From Blastococcus sp. CT_GayMR20 (GTDB lineage Bacteria; Actinomycetota; Actinomycetes; Mycobacteriales; Geodermatophilaceae): a stretch of 52,603 nucleotides of DNA. The position numbers and the translations under genes are program-made. The notes below the pieces were generated by a model. It did no database searches. It saw only the letters and a list, made by a program, of their open reading frames with translations, and was not told the DNA's origin. Below, piece by piece: positions 24,791-33,074 of the stretch. The stretch is from contig NZ_SPQM01000018.1 in assembly GCF_004570345.1 (NCBI RefSeq), forward strand, positions 1-52,603, in the 5' to 3' direction. How positions within the stretch are numbered: position 1 is the first letter of the stretch; every line of letters begins with the position of its first letter.

Positions 24791-24829
24791 GGAGCCGCCT
24801 GTCGGAATCGAACCGACGACCTAATCACG
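24791..24829 (-). pseudogene. tRNA 3'-half fragment
   Basis: On the minus strand: variable loop AGGTC, a perfect T arm GTCGG-TTCGATT-CCGAC, the acceptor 3' strand AGGCGGC, discriminator T and CC. The 5' half (D arm and matching acceptor strand GCCGCCT) is absent, so this is not a functional tRNA. The acceptor resembles actinobacterial tRNA-Thr, but the isotype is uncertain without the anticodon. Such 3' halves are typical att sites of tRNA-targeting integrases. Confidence 0.75.
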
Positions 24830-24871
24830 TCGGCTTTGCGTCTATCGCTTGATGCGCCCACTGGGCGAACG

Positions 24872-24886
24872 AGCCGCTGACCTGCG
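24872..24886 (-). repeat. Inverted copy of the integrase-end motif
   Basis: On the minus strand CGCAGGTCAGCGGCT, identical over 15 bases to 15704-15718. On the plus strand it reads AGC CGC TGA, the same Ser-Arg-stop as the integrase C-terminus, so it may be the tail of a lost integrase gene. The mirror is at 27718-27732. Confidence 0.45.
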
Positions 24887-25055
24887 CAAACGCCGAGCGT
24901 GGGGGACGCCGCCATCCGGTGGTGACCGACGACGACCGACCAGTACCGACCGTTTCACCGGAGCTTTCGGCGGCGTCGAAGCCGAGCAAGCTCCATTCCT
25001 TTAGCTCACCGCGCCCTCCTCCTCGCCGGTCCCGTCGTCGTCGAAGACGTTTCAG

Positions 25056-26245
25056 GGGTCTTCTCAGATGACGGTGTAGGTCGGCCGGGCGCGTCGGTCC
25101 GCAGATAGACGTCGAGGTCTCCCGACGACGGAGGTTCCTACGCCATCCATCCGAAAGACCTCGACGTGTCCGACGCTACCCCGCCGGCCGGCTTCGGCCG
25201 CCCTGACCTGACCGCCTTCGCTCGACTCGACGGCCTCGGTCTGAGCGTGACCGGACAACGACTTGAACCGGATCGTGCGGTCCTCGCGTGCCGCGTGGTG
25301 GAACCAGATCAGTGGTGCCGACGGTGCGGCAGCGAAGGCGCTGCTCGTGACACCGTGATCCGGCGGTTGGCCCACGAGCCGCTGGGCTGGCGACCGACCG
25401 TGCTGGAAGTTGTAGTGCGCCGCTACCGCTGTGCCGACTGCGGACACGTGTGGCGCCAAGACACCAGCGCCGCGGCGGAGCCACGCGCGAAGCTCTCGCG
25501 CACCGGGCTGCGGTGGGCGCTGGAAGGGATCGTGGTCGCACACCTCACCGTCGCCCGTGTCGCCGAGGGACTCGGGGTCGCGTGGGACACCGCCAACAAC
25601 GCGGTCCTGGCTGAAGGCAAGCGGCTGCTGATCAACGACCCCACGCGGTTCGAGGGCGTGAAGGTCATTGGCGTCGATGAGCACGTCTGGCGCCACACCA
25701 GGCGTGGCGACAAGTACGTCACCGTGATCATCGACCTCACCCCGGTCCGCGATGGCGCCGGCCCAGCAAGGCTGCTGGACATGGTCGAGGGCCGGTCGAA
25801 GGCGGCGTTCAAGACCTGGCTCGCCGACCGCGACGACGCCTTCCGTGACGCGGTCGAGGTGGTCGCGATGGACGGCTTCACCGGGTTCAAGACCGCCGCT
25901 GCAGAGGAGATCCCGGACGCGGTCACGGTGATGGATCCCTTCCACGTCGTGCGCCTGGCCGGTGACGCCCTCGACAGGTGCCGGCGCCGGGTCCAACTCG
26001 CGATCCACGGGCACCGTGGGTTCAGGGACGACCCGCTCTACAAGTCGCGGCGCACGCTGCACACCGGCGCGGACCTGCTCACCGACAAGCAGAGCGACAG
26101 GCTACGCGCGCTGTTCGTTGATGACGCTCACGTCGAGGTCGAGGCGACCTGGGGTGTCTACCAGCGCATGATCGCCGCCTATCGCCACGAGGACCGGCAA
26201 CGTGGCCGCGAGCTCATGGAGAAGCTGATCACCGACCTCAGCGCC
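25056..26245 (+). mobile_element. ISL3-family insertion sequence, left copy cut by the fold-back
   Basis: Starts with GGGTCTTCTCAGATGACG, the counterpart of the end at 22778, and continues through the transposase to the palindrome junction. The right end is absent from the window. Same orientation as the 22778 fragment. Confidence 0.85.
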
Positions 26246-26284
26246 TCGGTCGGCCCGTTGCTGGTGCCGGGTCGTTCGAAGTAG
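25166..26284 (+). CDS. ISL3-family transposase, chimeric C-terminus
   Basis: 372 residues, of which 1-360 are native. The zinc-binding region has Cys51, Cys54, Cys89 and Cys92. An HTH (TVARVAEGLGVAWDT, 128-142) is followed by the DDE domain with Asp171 (VIGVDEHVW) and Asp236 (VAMDGFTGF). After Ala360 the frame crosses the 26245/26246 junction into antisense sequence (SVGPLLVPGRSK and stop), so the catalytic Glu region is lost. GTG start. As written it cannot be an active protein; the true gene continues as in the mirror copy. Confidence 0.9.
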   Translation: MSDATPPAGFGRPDLTAFARLDGLGLSVTGQRLEPDRAVLACRVVEPDQWCRRCGSEGAARDTVIRRLAHEPLGWRPTVLEVVVRRYRCADCGHVWRQDTSAAAEPRAKLSRTGLRWALEGIVVAHLTVARVAEGLGVAWDTANNAVLAEGKRLLINDPTRFEGVKVIGVDEHVWRHTRRGDKYVTVIIDLTPVRDGAGPARLLDMVEGRSKAAFKTWLADRDDAFRDAVEVVAMDGFTGFKTAAAEEIPDAVTVMDPFHVVRLAGDALDRCRRRVQLAIHGHRGFRDDPLYKSRRTLHTGADLLTDKQSDRLRALFVDDAHVEVEATWGVYQRMIAAYRHEDRQRGRELMEKLITDLSASVGPLLVPGRSK

Positions 26285-27438
26285 GCGAGCACGTCAGCGG
26301 CTCGCTTCTTCAGGGTCCGGCCCAGGGTGGTGAGCTCGGTGAGCACCTTGGGGACGCCGGCGCTGAGGTCGGTGATCAGCTTCTCCATGAGCTCGCGGCC
26401 ACGTTGCCGGTCCTCGTGGCGATAGGCGGCGATCATGCGCTGGTAGACACCCCAGGTCGCCTCGACCTCGACGTGAGCGTCATCAACGAACAGCGCGCGT
26501 AGCCTGTCGCTCTGCTTGTCGGTGAGCAGGTCCGCGCCGGTGTGCAGCGTGCGCCGCGACTTGTAGAGCGGGTCGTCCCTGAACCCACGGTGCCCGTGGA
26601 TCGCGAGTTGGACCCGGCGCCGGCACCTGTCGAGGGCGTCACCGGCCAGGCGCACGACGTGGAAGGGATCCATCACCGTGACCGCGTCCGGGATCTCCTC
26701 TGCAGCGGCGGTCTTGAACCCGGTGAAGCCGTCCATCGCGACCACCTCGACCGCGTCACGGAAGGCGTCGTCGCGGTCGGCGAGCCAGGTCTTGAACGCC
26801 GCCTTCGACCGGCCCTCGACCATGTCCAGCAGCCTTGCTGGGCCGGCGCCATCGCGGACCGGGGTGAGGTCGATGATCACGGTGACGTACTTGTCGCCAC
26901 GCCTGGTGTGGCGCCAGACGTGCTCATCGACGCCAATGACCTTCACGCCCTCGAACCGCGTGGGGTCGTTGATCAGCAGCCGCTTGCCTTCAGCCAGGAC
27001 CGCGTTGTTGGCGGTGTCCCACGCGACCCCGAGTCCCTCGGCGACACGGGCGACGGTGAGGTGTGCGACCACGATCCCTTCCAGCGCCCACCGCAGCCCG
27101 GTGCGCGAGAGCTTCGCGCGTGGCTCCGCCGCGGCGCTGGTGTCTTGGCGCCACACGTGTCCGCAGTCGGCACAGCGGTAGCGGCGCACTACAACTTCCA
27201 GCACGGTCGGTCGCCAGCCCAGCGGCTCGTGGGCCAACCGCCGGATCACGGTGTCACGAGCAGCGCCTTCGCTGCCGCACCGTCGGCACCACTGATCTGG
27301 TTCCACCACGCGGCACGCGAGGACCGCACGATCCGGTTCAAGTCGTTGTCCGGTCACGCTCAGACCGAGGCCGTCGAGTCGAGCGAAGGCGGTCAGGTCA
27401 GGGCGGCCGAAGCCGGCCGGCGGGGTAGCGTCGGACAC
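26179..27438 (-). CDS. ISL3-family transposase, longer mirror copy, also chimeric at its end
   Basis: 419 residues, identical to the left copy for 1-360. It then continues natively through the 113-base centre with GVPKVLTELTTLGRTLKKRAADVLAYFERP and GTSNGPTEAL, including the catalytic Glu398 of the family's SNGPTEA motif. Near residues 398-400 it meets the fold-back and runs antisense through its own gene (RSVISFSMSSRPRCRSSWR). The normal C-terminus of about 30 residues or more, which family members usually begin with NGRLEHLRG, is missing. Confidence 0.9.
   Translation of the reverse strand: MSDATPPAGFGRPDLTAFARLDGLGLSVTGQRLEPDRAVLACRVVEPDQWCRRCGSEGAARDTVIRRLAHEPLGWRPTVLEVVVRRYRCADCGHVWRQDTSAAAEPRAKLSRTGLRWALEGIVVAHLTVARVAEGLGVAWDTANNAVLAEGKRLLINDPTRFEGVKVIGVDEHVWRHTRRGDKYVTVIIDLTPVRDGAGPARLLDMVEGRSKAAFKTWLADRDDAFRDAVEVVAMDGFTGFKTAAAEEIPDAVTVMDPFHVVRLAGDALDRCRRRVQLAIHGHRGFRDDPLYKSRRTLHTGADLLTDKQSDRLRALFVDDAHVEVEATWGVYQRMIAAYRHEDRQRGRELMEKLITDLSAGVPKVLTELTTLGRTLKKRAADVLAYFERPGTSNGPTEALRSVISFSMSSRPRCRSSWR
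26246..26358. other. 113-base unpaired centre of the palindrome
   Basis: This stretch is not repeated in the arms. Read on the minus strand it encodes transposase residues 361-397 and continues the frame of the right copy without a break. Read on the plus strand it gives an unrelated 12-residue tail and a stop at 26282-26284. So 26358/26359 is a native join, and 26245/26246 is the artificial or rearranged one. Confidence 0.93.
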
Positions 27439-27548
27439 GTCGAGGTCTTTCGGATGGATGGCGTAGGAACCTCCGTCGTCGGGAGACCTCGACGTCTATC
27501 TGCGGACCGACGCGCCCGGCCGACCTACACCGTCATCTGAGAAGACCC
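26246..27548 (-). mobile_element. ISL3-family insertion sequence, right copy including native centre
   Basis: 1,303 contiguous native bases from the left terminal repeat (27548) to the fold-back point. The downstream terminal inverted repeat and target duplication are not present, so the element's full length cannot be given. Confidence 0.85.
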
Positions 27549-27774
27549 CTGAAACGTCTTCGACGACGACGGGACCGGCGAGGAGGAGGGCGCGGTGAGC
27601 TAAAGGAATGGAGCTTGCTCGGCTTCGACGCCGCCGAAAGCTCCGGTGAAACGGTCGGTACTGGTCGGTCGTCGTCGGTCACCACCGGATGGCGGCGTCC
27701 CCCACGCTCGGCGTTTGCGCAGGTCAGCGGCTCGTTCGCCCAGTGGGCGCATCAAGCGATAGACGCAAAGCCGA

Positions 27775-27813
27775 CGTGATTAGGTCGTCGGTTCGATTCC
27801 GACAGGCGGCTCC
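27775..27813 (+). pseudogene. tRNA 3'-half fragment (mirror)
   Basis: Mirror of 24791-24829, here in readable orientation: CGTGATT, AGGTC, T arm, then AGGCGGCTCC. Flanked on its left by CGCAGGTCAGCGGCT (27718-27732). Confidence 0.75.
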
Positions 27814-28070
27814 GGCGAACAGCCCCTGACCTGCGGAAACGCAGGGCAGGGGCGGTTCGGTTCTGGTGGTCGCGCGATGCGCTGGCCTCACGGCTCTGCC
27901 CGACACCGACGTCGCTCTCCTCTGCGACGGACCCCTCGCCGGCTGAGCGCTCGCGGCCGGCATCCTGTCCGTGTGCCGATAGGCCTCGCACCGCTCGGCA
28001 ACGCAGCGTGGCGTTGCGTCGCGACCTGGCGACGGCTCGGCGGGGCGCGATCGTCTCGTGCGTTGGCGGA

Positions 28071-28382
28071 CTACGGGAGCTTGGACGCGAGGACGTCGGC
28101 CGCCAGGATCTCGGGTGCTGCGCCGAGGAGGTGCTGGTTGGCCATCAGGGCTGCGACGATGGCGCCGTTGGCGTGGGCGTCGCGAGCGGCCTCGTCGGGG
28201 AATGCATCGAAGATCCAGAAGGTGTCGGCGTGGGTCCTGACCGCGAACCAGACAATCGTTCCTACTTCTTCGTTGGCGAGCGCGACAGCGCCGGCGAGCA
28301 GATCGGCGAGCGCGTCGTGCTGTCCATCGGCCGCGACGATCTTGGCGACGAAGGCATACGGAAGTGATGCGGGTGTGGACAT
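28071..28382 (-). CDS. ABM-domain protein (mirror)
   Basis: Mirror of 24222-24533; identical 103-aa ABM fold protein with a TAGGAGA ribosome site, divergent from the GlxA-type regulator. Confidence 0.85.
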   Translation of the reverse strand: MSTPASLPYAFVAKIVAADGQHDALADLLAGAVALANEEVGTIVWFAVRTHADTFWIFDAFPDEAARDAHANGAIVAALMANQHLLGAAPEILAADVLASKLP

Positions 28383-28490
28383 GAGGGGTTCTCCTAGGTG
28401 TCGAGGTTTCTTGGTGAAGCGAGTTCAGCGTATGACGAGCAAGGGCATGTGAGAAGTGGCGTATACGGCAGTATTGCTATTGTTCGCGCC

Positions 28491-29432
28491 ATGCGTATCG
28501 GACTGATCGCGATCGACGGCTGCTTCGGTTCGGCTGTCGCGTCGGTCATCGACATCGTGCGGGTGGCCGACGGAGCCCGCGGCGATGTCGACCCGCGGAT
28601 CGACCCGATCGAACTCGCCATCCTCGGACCGAAACGGAGAGTGACCACGACGGCATCGATGACCCTGTCGGTGGACCACCCGCTGTCGGAGTCCGCAGAG
28701 TTCGACGTGGTCGTCGTCCCTGCGCTTGGAACCCTCACGGCCACCGCTACCAACGACGCCCTCCAGAGCCGAGATGCTCGTTCGGTCATCGCCTCGCTCG
28801 GGCGCCTCGACGACGCGACCACCCGGATCGCCGCGGCGTGCACCGGCGTGTTCGCTGTCGCCGAGACCGGACGGATGCATCATCGGCGGGCGACGACCAG
28901 CTGGTTCCTGGGGCCGGAGTTCCTGAAGCGCTATCCGACCGTCGCCCTCGATCTCGACACCATGGTCGTGGTCGACGGGAACCTCGTCACCGCCGGCGCC
29001 GCGTTCGCCCACATCGACCTCGCGCTCTCACTCGTGCGATCGATCAGCCCCGACCTGGCCCAACATGTCGCCAAGCTCCTCATCATCGACGAGCGTCCGT
29101 CGCAGGCGGCCTTCGTCGCCTACGAACATCTCCGGCACGAGGACCCGATCGTCGTCGAGTTCGAACGCTTCGTGCGCGCCCGCCTGGACGAACCGTTCAA
29201 CGTCGCCTTCGTCGCGCAGTCGCTCGGCACCAGCCGGCGCACCCTCGAACGACGAGTCCGTGCGGCGCTCAACCTCACTCCGCTCGGCTTCGTCCAACGG
29301 CTTCGCATCGAACGAGCTCGGCACCTCTCAGCAACCACGGACCTCACCTCCGCCGAGATCGCGCTACGGGTCGGCTACGCGAACGCCGAGACTCTGCGCT
29401 CCCTCCTGCGCAGGGAGCGACGCCGTTCCTGA
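28491..29432 (+). CDS. GlxA-type AraC regulator (mirror)
   Basis: Mirror of 23172-24113; identical 313 aa with DJ-1/PfpI domain (Cys117) and C-terminal AraC HTH. Confidence 0.93.
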   Translation: MRIGLIAIDGCFGSAVASVIDIVRVADGARGDVDPRIDPIELAILGPKRRVTTTASMTLSVDHPLSESAEFDVVVVPALGTLTATATNDALQSRDARSVIASLGRLDDATTRIAAACTGVFAVAETGRMHHRRATTSWFLGPEFLKRYPTVALDLDTMVVVDGNLVTAGAAFAHIDLALSLVRSISPDLAQHVAKLLIIDERPSQAAFVAYEHLRHEDPIVVEFERFVRARLDEPFNVAFVAQSLGTSRRTLERRVRAALNLTPLGFVQRLRIERARHLSATTDLTSAEIALRVGYANAETLRSLLRRERRRS

Positions 29433-29638
29433 CCTATCGCCATGCCTGTAGCCGGTGTCCTAGTGCTCGACTGGAACCACCTCTCAGCACGTCGCGTCGA
29501 CGCTCCTGCGTCGCCCCTGGACGACCCACTCGACACGCCCGCAGCACAGGCCATGTGACGTGTCCCGGCTTCCCGGACGGTCGGGGTTGGGTGGCTGTGA
29601 TGTCGCTGCGTTCTCGTCGAGGGGGTCAGCAGACTCGA

Positions 29639-29716
29639 TCAGGGTCGATTGGGATGAGACGCGAAGGCGCTCAGGTCAGGGCGGCCGAAGCCGGCCGGCG
29701 GGGTAGCGTCGGTCAC
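29639..29716 (-). pseudogene. Truncated ISL3 transposase start (mirror)
   Basis: Mirror of 22888-22965; 25 codons, only the first 19 related to the transposase. Confidence 0.8.
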
Positions 29717-29826
29717 GTCGAGGTCTTTCGGATGGATGGCGTAGGAACCTCCATCGTCGGGAGACCTCGACGTCTATCTGCGGACCGACGCGCCCGGCCG
29801 ACCTACACCCTCATCTGGGAAGAGCC
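29661..29826 (-). mobile_element. ISL3-family left-end fragment (mirror)
   Basis: Mirror of 22778-22943; its terminal sequence is at 29826. Confidence 0.8.
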
Positions 29827-30283
29827 AGTTTGCTTGGTCAGAAGCGTTGGTAACCGTTGAATGATTGATTTGCGGAAACGCGCTGAGCGAGGGACGCGTT
29901 GCTGGCTGCGGCGATTGCCCAGGCGGTGTTCACCGTCCGCCGCCTGGCCGTCCCGGAGCCGCCGCCGGCCGTGGCGCACGGGCACCACAACCTTGAGCCG
30001 AAGGACCGCCTCGCCAACGGGCTGCTGTGGCGGAGGCTTCCACTCGTGGGCCGGTTATCGCCATGGGGTCTCTTCTCTACCAAGTCCCAGCCTTCCTGAC
30101 CGCTGCGCGGCTAATCCGTCCGGCACGCGCATGAGGCCGGTGATAACTTCCGACGCGACAGCGACGCGTCGCTAGGCCCCGGCTGTGTTGAGGACTTCTT
30201 GGAAGGCGTGAGGCAGCGGCGGCCAGGCCACCGAGGGTGCGGCAGAAGCGGTGGCGGACGGCGGTCTCGGGGATGTCGTCCCT

Positions 30284-30475
30284 GTGGGCGAGGCGATGTT
30301 CAAGGGAGCGGGTGTCGCCGGGCTTGGCCTAGACCCCGTATACGCCCGCCACCAGATGGGCCTGGCCCGATGGGAGTGCGGCGTCGAGCTCGAGTAGCTG
30401 TCCGCCATCAACCCCGGCTGGGTCGACCTCGTGCAGACGATGAACGCGCAGCTCGCGGCACGGCCGCCCCGCTGA
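30284..30475 (+). pseudogene. Decayed gene fragment with in-frame amber codon (mirror)
   Basis: Mirror of 22129-22320; the TAG interrupts a protein-like frame after VELE and the frame ends at 30473-30475. Confidence 0.35.
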
Positions 30476-30554
30476 ATGGTCGAAGAAGACAGGTAGCGCT
30501 GCCCCGGTGCCGGCGCCGTAGGCCGCGCGGGCGTCGGCGGCGGGCGCGGCGGTT

Positions 30555-31526
30555 CTACTGACCCACGACGGCCAGCGCCAGTGGCGCGGCAGCCGTGGGT
30601 TGGGGGGGAGTCAGCGCACCGGGGACGAGGTCGAGGGCGGCGAGCATGCGCGCGGTCTCGACGAAGTCGTTCACGGGTGGGGCGTCCATGTCGTTGCGCC
30701 AGGCGATCGCCAGCGACGAGGGCGGCAGCCCCTCGACCGGGATGAACGTGAGGCCGGGGCGGTCGTAGAAGCGCTGCGTCGACGCCTGGGTGAACGCGAC
30801 ACCGCGGCCGGAGAGGATGGCTTCGAAGCACTCGTCGACGCTGCCGACCTCGGCGCCGAGCTTGACTGTGTGCGGGCCGCGGGTGTCGGTGGCCAGCCAG
30901 AAGTCCCGCCAGTACTCGGGGGCGCGTCGCGCGACGAAGGCTTTGTCGAGGACTTCCTCCACGCTGATCCGGCGACGGCTGGCCAGCGGGAAGTCGGTCG
31001 AGGTGACCAGCAGGCGGGGCTCGACGAAGAGCGTCTCGATGCTCAGCCAGTCGTGCACCAGCAGTGGTGGGCGGACGAAGGCGACGTCGACGCTACCGGT
31101 GGCCAGGCCGACGTAGGGGTCGGCGAAGTCGTGAGAGCGCATCTCGACTTGCACCCGGGGATGCCGGGTCTGGAAGGCGGTGAGGATCTTGGGGGTCAGC
31201 TCGGCGGCGGCATTGCCCTGGAACCCGACGACGAGCGTGCCGTGCACTCCTCGCGAGGCCTCCCGGGTCGCGGCGACCAGCCGGTCGGCACCGGTGAGCA
31301 GGCGGTGCGCTTCCTCCAACAGCACCGTGCCTACGACGGTGAGTTCGACGTGCCGGCTGGTGCGCTCGAACAACCGCACACCCAGGGAGTGCTCGAGCTT
31401 GCGAATCTGAACGCTCAGCGAGGGTTGGGAGATGTGCAGCCGGGCGGCGGCGCGGCCGAAGTGAAGTTCCTCCGCCACGGCGACGAAGTACCGGAGTGAG
31501 CGCAGTTCAGGCGTGTCCGGCACCAC
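30555..31526 (-). CDS. LysR-family transcriptional regulator (mirror)
   Basis: Mirror of 21078-22049; identical 323 aa with N-terminal HTH and effector domain. Confidence 0.93.
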   Translation of the reverse strand: MVPDTPELRSLRYFVAVAEELHFGRAAARLHISQPSLSVQIRKLEHSLGVRLFERTSRHVELTVVGTVLLEEAHRLLTGADRLVAATREASRGVHGTLVVGFQGNAAAELTPKILTAFQTRHPRVQVEMRSHDFADPYVGLATGSVDVAFVRPPLLVHDWLSIETLFVEPRLLVTSTDFPLASRRRISVEEVLDKAFVARRAPEYWRDFWLATDTRGPHTVKLGAEVGSVDECFEAILSGRGVAFTQASTQRFYDRPGLTFIPVEGLPPSSLAIAWRNDMDAPPVNDFVETARMLAALDLVPGALTPPQPTAAAPLALAVVGQ

Positions 31527-31558
31527 ACCAAGTTAGGCTGTGAGCTGCGCGGACACCA

Positions 31559-31573
31559 ATAGAGCGTGCCTAT
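31559..31573. promoter_or_regulatory. LysR-type operator T-N11-A (mirror)
   Basis: Mirror of 21031-21045, between the LysR gene and the SCP2-like gene. Confidence 0.65.
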
Positions 31574-31689
31574 CGGTCCGTAGGGAGCAGGTATTGGACG
31601 TGCGGCCGGCGCCGCCGTCTGATGGTGACAGCCGCCACAGGGCTCGCCCGGTGGCCGGTCATCCCCGTTCCCTCAGAGAGGACTCAACG

Positions 31690-32097
31690 ATGAGTGCGCC
31701 CACCCGCGCCCCGTCGGCCGAAGCATGGGCCACGGCCTTCACCGACGCCAGCAACACCGACCCCGAGATCCAGGCGCACGGCAAGTACTTCACCTGCTCC
31801 TACCTCCTGGACGCCACCGAGCGGACCTACGTCATCCAGGTCGAGTCCGGCAAGGTCACCCACGTCACCGTTGACCCGGGCCCCCTGGACGTCGCCTACC
31901 AGTTCGCCATCCGGGCCTCCGCTGAGACCTGGCGCGGGTTCGGTGAGGAGACCCCCGCTGCCATGTTCCACGGCATCTGGGCGGCCAGCTTCCAGCGAGA
32001 CATGAAGCTCGAGGGCGACCTCCTGATCCTCATGCAGAACCTGCGCTGCATCACCCGCCAGGTCGAGCTCCTGCGCGTCGTCGGCTCCCCGGTCTGA
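31690..32097 (+). CDS. SCP2-like protein (mirror)
   Basis: Mirror of 20507-20914; identical 135 aa. AGAGGA precedes the ATG at 31690. First gene of the catabolic operon. Confidence 0.7.
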   Translation: MSAPTRAPSAEAWATAFTDASNTDPEIQAHGKYFTCSYLLDATERTYVIQVESGKVTHVTVDPGPLDVAYQFAIRASAETWRGFGEETPAAMFHGIWAASFQRDMKLEGDLLILMQNLRCITRQVELLRVVGSPV

Positions 32098-32114
32098 GGA
32101 AGGGAATAACCCCC

Positions 32115-32990
32115 ATGAGCAACAGCAAGATCTCACCCGTCACCGGCCACTACGTGACCGTCGACGTCGACGGCCTGCAGTACAAGGTCTTCTACTTGGA
32201 GAACGGGACCGGTCAGCCGATCCTGTGCCAGCACACCGCCGGCTGCCACAACCACCAGTGGCGCGGGCTGCTGGAGGACGAGGAGATCACCGCCAACTAC
32301 CGGGTCATCGCCTACGACCTGCCCCGCCACGGCAAGTCCGACCCGCCGGAGAACACCGAGTGGTGGAAGGAGGAGTACCAGCTCTCCGCCGAGCACTACT
32401 CCAACTTCATCATCGCCCTCGCCGACGCCCTCGAGCTGGAGGACCCGATCTTCATGGGGTCCTCGTTCGGCGGGAACGTCGCCCTGCAGCTGGCCCTGCG
32501 CCGGCCCGACCGGTTCGCCGGTGTCCTGAGCGTCGAGGGCGCCGACTACTCCCCGGGCTTCTACCTGGACTGGTGGCAGCACCCGCACGCCAACGCCGCC
32601 CAGGTCTGCGCCAGCGGCACCTGGGACCTGATGGCCCCGCAGTCTCCCGAGGCCGACCGGTGGAAGACCTGGTTCTACTACACCCAGGGCTCCGAGGCCT
32701 TCAAGGGTGACCTGCACTTCTACTCCGTCGACCACGACCTGCGCGGCAAGCTCGGGGACATCGACGGCGAGAAATGCCCGGTCGTGATGATGACCGGCGA
32801 GTACGACTACCTCACCACCCCCGAGGACAGCGAGCGCACCGCCAACGCCATCACCAACGGGTCCTTCATCTACATGCCCGCGATCGGGCACTTTCCGATG
32901 AGTGAGAACCACCCGGTGTTCCGCACCTACCTGATCCAGGCGCTGGAACTACTGCAGGAGAAGCGGGAGAAGAAGGCCGCCAACGCCTGA
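32115..32990 (+). CDS. Alpha/beta hydrolase (mirror)
   Basis: Mirror of 19614-20489; identical 291 aa with Ser117, Asp231 and His259. Confidence 0.9.
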   Translation: MSNSKISPVTGHYVTVDVDGLQYKVFYLENGTGQPILCQHTAGCHNHQWRGLLEDEEITANYRVIAYDLPRHGKSDPPENTEWWKEEYQLSAEHYSNFIIALADALELEDPIFMGSSFGGNVALQLALRRPDRFAGVLSVEGADYSPGFYLDWWQHPHANAAQVCASGTWDLMAPQSPEADRWKTWFYYTQGSEAFKGDLHFYSVDHDLRGKLGDIDGEKCPVVMMTGEYDYLTTPEDSERTANAITNGSFIYMPAIGHFPMSENHPVFRTYLIQALELLQEKREKKAANA

Positions 32991-32996
32991 CCGCGC

Positions 32997-33038
32997 GCCG
33001 CAGGGTGGTCGGCCCGACCGGGTCGACCACCCTGCGGC
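32997..33038. terminator. 15-bp intercistronic hairpin (mirror)
   Basis: Mirror of 19566-19607, between the hydrolase and ALDH genes. Confidence 0.7.
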
Positions 33039-33074
33039 ATCGCCATGCCCAGCAGCTCACCGAGAGGACCCGGA

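Larger units (their letters stand above)
15703..24830. mobile_element. Putative integrated island (integrase to tRNA fragment)
   Basis: The segment begins at a 16-base motif overlapping the integrase stop (15703-15718) and ends near a 15/16 match in the same orientation (24768-24783) beside a tRNA 3' fragment. It contains the integrase, VapBC, a catabolic cassette, IS remnants and a GlxA/ABM pair. The exact boundaries are inferred; no uninterrupted target site is available for comparison. The mirror is at 27774-36901. Confidence 0.45.
24534..25055. other. Intergenic DNA containing a tRNA 3' fragment
   Basis: 522 bases without a real gene. Small open frames at 24613-24880 are antisense translations of the tRNA fragment. 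The tRNA piece (24791-24829) is bracketed by imperfect 29-base inverted repeats, about 24763-24791 and 24866-24895, each containing the integrase-end motif. The mirror is at 27549-28070. Confidence 0.7.

Noticed and set aside
24613..24880. Two small plus-strand open frames containing SESNRRP and CRNRTDD
   Set aside because: These peptides are the well-known antisense translation of a tRNA T arm and acceptor end. The DNA here is the tRNA 3' fragment, so they are not genes.
26179..26284. Overlapping tails of the two transposase frames as genuine alternative C-termini
   Set aside because: Both tails are antisense readings created by the fold-back. Neither resembles the C-terminus expected for ISL3 transposases.
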